NCBI GenBank assembly: GCA_020740775.1
Contig: JAHEWK010000030.1
Coordinates: 1 to 64,000 of the forward strand
Direction: 5' to 3'
Length of the DNA: 64,000 bases
Origin: Ilyonectria destructans
Lineage: Eukaryota; Ascomycota; Sordariomycetes; Hypocreales; Nectriaceae
Shown here: positions 59,562-64,000 of the stretch, one piece after another
Position numbering within the stretch: the stretch's first letter is position 1
Layout: every line of letters begins with the position of its first letter
Position numbers and translations under genes: made by a program
The notes under the pieces: model-generated
Told to the model about the DNA's origin: nothing
The model's database searches: none
Seen by the model: the letters and a program-made list of their open reading frames with translations, nothing else

Positions 59562-60536
59562 ATGCGGCAATTCAGGATGAAGAATCCCTTTCGAAGAAGC
59601 TTGCTGAAGCTCGTTGCGCTATTGGGGATGTCTCTGTTTGCAATCGCCATTATTCATCAGCTCAGTTACACGAACGATCTTGCCTTAGCCAGCCCCTTAT
59701 CAGAGTCGATCGAAGTGATCAAGGCCTGTCCTTCGCCTGGCGTCGGACAGCCAAGCGATTCTTCAACGCGAGTTGCCTCGAACATTCCCAACCTCATTCA
59801 TCAGATTTGGAAAACGGCGGACGTTCATACATACTCTATAGAGGCTTCACATGAGTCATGGGAGACTTCGTTTGAACCTCTGAACTATACGGTGAAGCTT
59901 TGGACTGAAGAAGACATCCTCAGGCTGATCAAAGCCAACTATTCTTGGTTGCTATCTACCTACGAGGGTTACCCCCACAATATTCAGCGAGCGGATGTGG
60001 CCAGGATCGTGGTAGTCCACGCGGAAGGGGGGATGTACGCAGATTTGGATGTTCATCCGACGTCAGTCGAGAGGATCATATGTTTACAGCATCTCGACCG
60101 ACAAGGTATCTTCGCTCCTACAGCAGGAACCATTGGGCTGAGCAATCATTTTTTCATGGCGGAGCGAGGATCATCCTTCCTTCGATGGACCCTCGAGGAG
60201 GCTAAACGACGTGGTGGTCCAACGTCGAAACGAATTCTTCTACCGTATCTTCGAGTCTTCTGGTCTACAGGACCGATGATGGTCACGTCCGCCTTTCGGA
60301 AATACGTATGGATGTACAACACAGCAGACCATGAGTTGGGGGTATTGCACGAGCAGTATGGAAAATCGGTTATTCGACACAGAGCGGGGCGGTCATGGCA
60401 TGGGCTGGATGGGTATCTCTTGAACTGGGTTGCAGACCATGTAGAGATAGAAACAATATGGCTGCCCGTTTCGTTGTTGACAGCAGTTATGGGACTTGCG
60501 TGCGTGATGGCCCGACGGCGTGGTAGTAGGAAATAG
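59562..60536 (+). CDS. GT32-type glycosyltransferase, membrane-anchored (OCH1/SUR1-like)
   Basis: 324 aa from the first ATG, single exon. N-terminal basic patch then a signal anchor (LVALLGMSLFAIAIIH, residues ~15-32), giving a type II Golgi protein. Catalytic region: IPNLIHQIWKT (~75), then RADVARIVVVHAEGGMYADL with DVHP, the DXD metal/nucleotide-sugar site (~150-165). A hydrophobic C-terminal segment (WLPVSLLTAVMGLACVMA, ~297-316) could be a second membrane span. The Gly_transf_sug family includes OCH1 mannosyltransferase and the SUR1/CSH1 subunits that mannosylate inositol-phosphoceramide; the second hydrophobic segment favours the SUR1 side, but specificity cannot be told here. Confidence 0.88.
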   Translation: MRQFRMKNPFRRSLLKLVALLGMSLFAIAIIHQLSYTNDLALASPLSESIEVIKACPSPGVGQPSDSSTRVASNIPNLIHQIWKTADVHTYSIEASHESWETSFEPLNYTVKLWTEEDILRLIKANYSWLLSTYEGYPHNIQRADVARIVVVHAEGGMYADLDVHPTSVERIICLQHLDRQGIFAPTAGTIGLSNHFFMAERGSSFLRWTLEEAKRRGGPTSKRILLPYLRVFWSTGPMMVTSAFRKYVWMYNTADHELGVLHEQYGKSVIRHRAGRSWHGLDGYLLNWVADHVEIETIWLPVSLLTAVMGLACVMARRRGSRK

Positions 60537-60777
60537 TTGTCGACGAGTCAGGTTGCACACTTCTAGTCGAATCTCAAAACCAGGAGATTCAAGTCATGAT
60601 CAGACTGTGACTAGTGATTCAAATCCTGCTGGTCTACACGCGGATCACGACTCAGTCTCTTCCATTTATCCCTCCTTGTCGGCTCGCATTACGAAGGACT
60701 GAAATCCAGACGGCACGAGCCGGTCGTCTCCTTTGCGGCGAGCCAAGCAGCCTTGACTCTTTTGTAGCCCTGCCTCT
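60537..60777. other. 3' flank of glycosyltransferase gene
   Basis: No feature recognised before the foldback element. Confidence 0.45.
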
Positions 60778-61634
60778 CTTACTTAAGAATATACACTAGA
60801 AACGCGCCCCGTTTCCACTTCTAGACTAATTATATCCTTTAAATTTATCCCTTTATTTTGTTCTTAAAAATAGAGCGTATTTTTAAAATTATATATTTAG
60901 TAAAATATAAAATATAAGTTATAGTTATAAAATTACTTTTAATTAATATTAGAAATATAAATAATTATAAATCTAGTAGATTACTAAAAAATCCCTTATA
61001 TCTTATATCTTTATTAATTAAGATTAAATAAAGAAAATACTTATTAGCTAAGAGCTTATTGTGACGGTCGGGTCTAACCTAGTGGTCTAGGGTAGGTCCA
61101 AGGCGTGTAGTTTATGATCGAGTGGATCAGGACGTCGTAGTGAGCAATGTAGGTCACGGTCTGGTAATGGTAGAATAGTAGATTCAATGTAACCAAGTGT
61201 GTTGATAGCTGGTGAGGCTATCCGTCTACGAAAGTGGTAAGTGAATGTGTATATATATGGTGATGATCACTGAGGGTATGCAAGTGATCATGGTGATCGT
61301 GGAGGTGATCAGAGTGATCGTGGTTGCGATCACGGTGATCACAACGGTTGTAAGTGATCATGTCTGTGATAGGACGGGAAAAGTGGGTACGTCATGGTTT
61401 TGCCGGTTGTGACCGCCTGGTCCCAACCTGGGCCGTGACACTTATATTTATCTTACTCTACTAATATAGTATAGACTATTACAATAGAAACAGAATATAT
61501 TTTGTATTTTACTAAATATATAATTTTAAAAACAGACCCCATTTCTAAGAGCAAAACAAAGAGATAAATTTAAAGAGTATAATTGGTCTAGAAGTGGAAA
61601 CGGGGCGCGTTTCTAGTGTACATTCTTGAGTAAG
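60778..61634. mobile_element. AT-rich foldback element with ~133-bp inverted arms
   Basis: Left arm 60778-60910 and right arm 61501-61634 are imperfect inverted copies (shared ctagaaacgcgccccgtttc; tttttaaaattatatattta). The differences between arms are nearly all C/T or G/A. The centre is very AT-rich and is interrupted by a solo LTR. Without it the element would be about 470 bp. No transposase; no target duplication recognised. Superfamily unknown. Confidence 0.8.
61060..61440 (+). repeat. Solo LTR (381 bp) inside the foldback element
   Basis: TGTGACGGTCGGG..GGGCCGTGACA with 5-bp duplications cttat (61055-61059, 61441-61445). Both ends show the inverted word TGTGACGG/CCGTGACA-like terminus. 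The middle (61255-61375) has about eight GATC-centred tgatca/gtgatcg repeats. Left by LTR-LTR recombination of a retrotransposon distinct from the Copia and Gypsy elements here. Confidence 0.88.
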
Positions 61635-63684
61635 GGGTAGAAACGAAGTGGAGGAGAAGTGATTCAGGGAACGTGTCACAACTAGAGACAGTATGTAAGC
61701 TGTCAAGGCGGCCCCACAGTCTGATACGAATATAGAACGCATAGAAAGGATGCAACGGTGCCCAACAAGGCACCAAGTAGAATGAGGCTAGCAGTCACGG
61801 GTGCGTTTCAGCGACTGCAGGATGATGATCCTTCAAAGCCCTTCCAAGCAGATTGCATCTGTCTCCGCGTAAATAGACTAATCGCTAGTGTTCTGGCTGA
61901 GTTACGGCGACTCAATTGCGACCTATCAGATGGGGTTCCACACGCCATCGAGAGAATAGGCCAATCGTTGTCGCTGACATGTTTTCTTCTTCCGGTCCTT
62001 CCGGTCCCTTAACTTACGCCGGAGTAGGCTTGATAATCAGGCTGTGCATCTGGACATGGATTGCAGCCAACCATCTTGTGTACGCAGTAAATTAACCGCT
62101 CAGCAACGACGGTGTGCATCATCTTCGCCGAGTAAAGTACCGATAGTGAGGCAGAATAGATGCTTTTTGAGGCCCCTCCTCGCGCAGTTCCAGCAGTGTC
62201 CCCTCACACCCATCTCATGTCTCACTGGGGATACCTAATTTGGCGCAACAGGACAAGGACGTTGTATCGAGTATCGAGACGAAGCCCGGAGAAGAGCAAG
62301 TGGGCGGCAATGTCAAAGTGCAACTGTTTCATCCCGTCTAAGCTCCACCATTGCTCCTATTCGCTCGTGGGTGGTACGTGGATCTAAGCCTCAATGTCTA
62401 AGCCTCAACCGCAAATGAGAGCTAAAACATCTCACCATCCACTGGCTGCGAGACGCACACTAGCCGTTTTTTTCTAGCAATGTCAAAATGCACCTCGTAT
62501 TCACGCTGAGGAGCATTTTAAAACCAGTGGGCGAGCGTTTCAGGGTCGCCTACAGTGGGTAGTCTATCTAAGCTTCAAATGTTCAAGGACAATTAGGCTC
62601 CTGCGCCCGCCCATTGGCGAAAGAAAGGGTTCTAGATACCCTGGGAGAGTCATGTTCAGCCACGATCATGGTGTGATGAGGGGTTGTCCATATTTTACCT
62701 TCATAGAAATACAAAGTTTCCCACCAGCACGGGCGCTACAGTCTCTTACACTGATACGGACAGATGAGAGAGCCTTATGTCAAAGATCAGCCCTGCTTAA
62801 CGTGCCACCATCTCCTCCGTGAAGGTCAGCATCTGTGCTCATATCCTAGTTCGACCTCTCGGCTACTAGGGAATACGTGTGTACCTACCCGCCGGATCGA
62901 GCCGGCATAAGAGGCTCTTTTATGTCAAGGGCCCAAGAAATGCCAGCCAATTGACTGAGCGATATCATAAAAGCTTCCATTTCATGGGATTTTGCAAACA
63001 TTGTCGCAGTGCTCTGGACGAGGTCTATCTCATGTTAAGCATGTCTACTAACAAATACATGGGCGTATTCACGTCGTAGTAACGGTAGTATGAAGAGACC
63101 CATACGAAAGAACCTATCGCTAGGAGTGTGACCCCAATCTTATTTCTTCTTCATCACACTAGTTTGCTGAACACATCGATAGTGCCGTCAAACAACGAGC
63201 CACCGAACAGGGTGATGGTCATCCTCCCTATGAGACTGCTGACTTGAGCACATGATCCCTGGCAAGATCAGCCCAGAGTGACCCAGGCCCCCGCAAATCA
63301 GTGTCAATTAAGAAGGAGAGCGAACAATCTCGGGATACAGTGTAACATGGAATGAGTGTAACATAGGCCTATACCAGACGAGATTATCGCCAAACGTATT
63401 CATAACGCACAGACTGGCAAACCGTGAATTACCCTGCTATATTAGGAAAGAGAGCCCGCATTCTCGTGTTTGGACGGAGCTAAAATCCCGACTGTGTACC
63501 CTTGTCCTACTAAGATCAGTGTCTGGCTTTGCTTATCAATCCTCCCTCCATCGGTCTTCTGCAATACGGGGGGTAGCGAGATTTGGCCCGATACGAGCCG
63601 CCTTTGCACAGCCCCCAGAAGCCCCTGACACAATCTCTCGCTCATCTGTGCCTGGTGAAATCTTGATGGTTTCTCTTCAGAACG
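61635..63684. other. Intergenic 2-kb stretch, no gene seen
   Basis: No protein family recognised. A diverged local duplication is visible (agcaatgtcaaagtgcaact near 62307 versus agcaatgtcaaaatgcacct near 62476; ggatctaagcctcaatgtc versus tatctaagcttcaaatgttc). Confidence 0.45.
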
Positions 63685-63690
63685 TATAAA
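63685..63690 (+). promoter_or_regulatory. TATA box of GH76 gene
   Basis: TATAAA 60 bp upstream of the ATG at 63750. Confidence 0.5.
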
Positions 63691-63749
63691 GCAGGCTTTT
63701 GCTCGGAGTGTCTGCATCTCGTTGTGCTAGACAAGCAGTCGACAATAAG

Positions 63750-64000
63750 ATGAAATCGACAATCCAGAAGTTGACTGTTGGCTTGAGCTTGGCGACCGTT
63801 GCCAATGCGATCGAGGTGACGTGGGATGACGATAGTAAGTTCTTAGTAGCTTGCCAAGTTGTCTTGGCCTCGGCTGCCAAGAATAGGGCTAACCTTGGCC
63901 AGAGTCGATCAAGAGCGCCGCAAGCACAGTCGCCTACGGCCTGGCAAAATACTACACTGGGAATTACACCGGGGATACACCCGGAAATTTACCAGATCCC
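63750..64000 (+). CDS. GH76 endo-mannanase-like protein (DFG5/DCW1 type), 5' part
   Basis: Exon 1 63750-63834, intron 63835-63902 (GTAAGT, branch gctaacc, ccag), exon 2 from 63903 to the window end. Signal peptide [20 protein letters not shown], then IEVTWDDD and, after the splice, [20 protein letters not shown] with [10 protein letters not shown], the conserved N-terminus of GH76 alpha-1,6-mannanase-like proteins. Family role: processing of GPI-anchored mannoproteins for attachment to the cell wall. The catalytic Asp pair would lie beyond the window. Intact as far as seen. Confidence 0.9.
   Translation, partial: MKSTIQKLTVGLSLATVANAIEVTWDDDSKFLVACQVVLASAAKNRANLGQSRSRAPQAQSPTAWQNTTLGITPGIHPEIYQI

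Overview
This window is nuclear DNA of a filamentous ascomycete (Pezizomycotina, probably Sordariomycetes). Genes have short GT..AG introns of about 45-240 bp with fungal branch points, and families typical of these fungi are present: a Zn2Cys6/Fungal_trans regulator, a GH76 DFG5/DCW1-type enzyme, a GT32 glycosyltransferase, a YANK-type AGC kinase and a small secreted cysteine-rich protein. Most of the window is transposable elements, many nested, so it reads as a repeat-rich accessory or subtelomere-like compartment rather than core chromosome.

Layout. 1-4769: Copia retrotransposon on the minus strand, cut by the window start. 4770-6318: unique DNA with one hypothetical ORF. 6319-11667: a complete, almost identical Copia copy in the opposite orientation (164-bp LTRs, 5-bp TSD). 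11985-12269: a 285-bp hAT MITE with 8-bp TSD. 13116-15450: a complete hAT transposon with 8-bp TSD, inserted just upstream of an intact seven-exon AGC kinase gene (15549-17693). 18076-23690: a complete chromodomain Gypsy element with apparently identical LTRs and a Tf1-like self-priming signal. 24074-25103: LTR-like sequence abutting a truncated GCN5 acetyltransferase copy. 25.7-30.6 kb: degenerate repeats with few credible genes. 30793-31179: small secreted protein (effector candidate). 32.2-33.1 kb: hAT remnant. 34.5-45.0 kb: a Helitron with a 2277-aa Rep-helicase, a companion gene and a 3' hairpin; a second isolated Helitron 3' end lies at 56.26-56.43 kb. 45.4-51.4 kb: a nest in which a Tc1/mariner remnant is split by an LTR-like sequence, itself split by a 5.2-kb element. 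51827-53563: decayed pogo/Fot element. 53614-55538: intact Zn2Cys6 regulator. 59562-60536: GT32 glycosyltransferase. 60.8-61.6 kb: AT-rich foldback element containing a solo LTR. 63750-end: 5' end of a GH76 gene.

The most unusual unit is 45912-51116: perfect 145-bp terminal inverted repeats, a perfect 9-bp target-site duplication, a DUF6589-like protein on the plus strand, and a RecQ-family helicase on the minus strand, tail to tail 21 bp apart. The architecture argues that the DUF6589-type protein is a transposase (putative Asp at two RNase-H-like motifs) with RecQ as accessory factor, and that each TIR carries the promoter side of one gene. Each TIR can also fold into a branched hairpin.

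A second theme is translation of the two young LTR elements: in both, gag and pol lie in the same frame separated by a single stop (UGA in Copia, UAG in Gypsy), and the Copia leader has an 83-aa upstream ORF whose stop overlaps the gag start as ATGA. No tRNA or rRNA gene and no CRISPR array were seen. Exon boundaries were worked out by hand from splice signals and frame, and family names from remembered motifs; no database search was possible.
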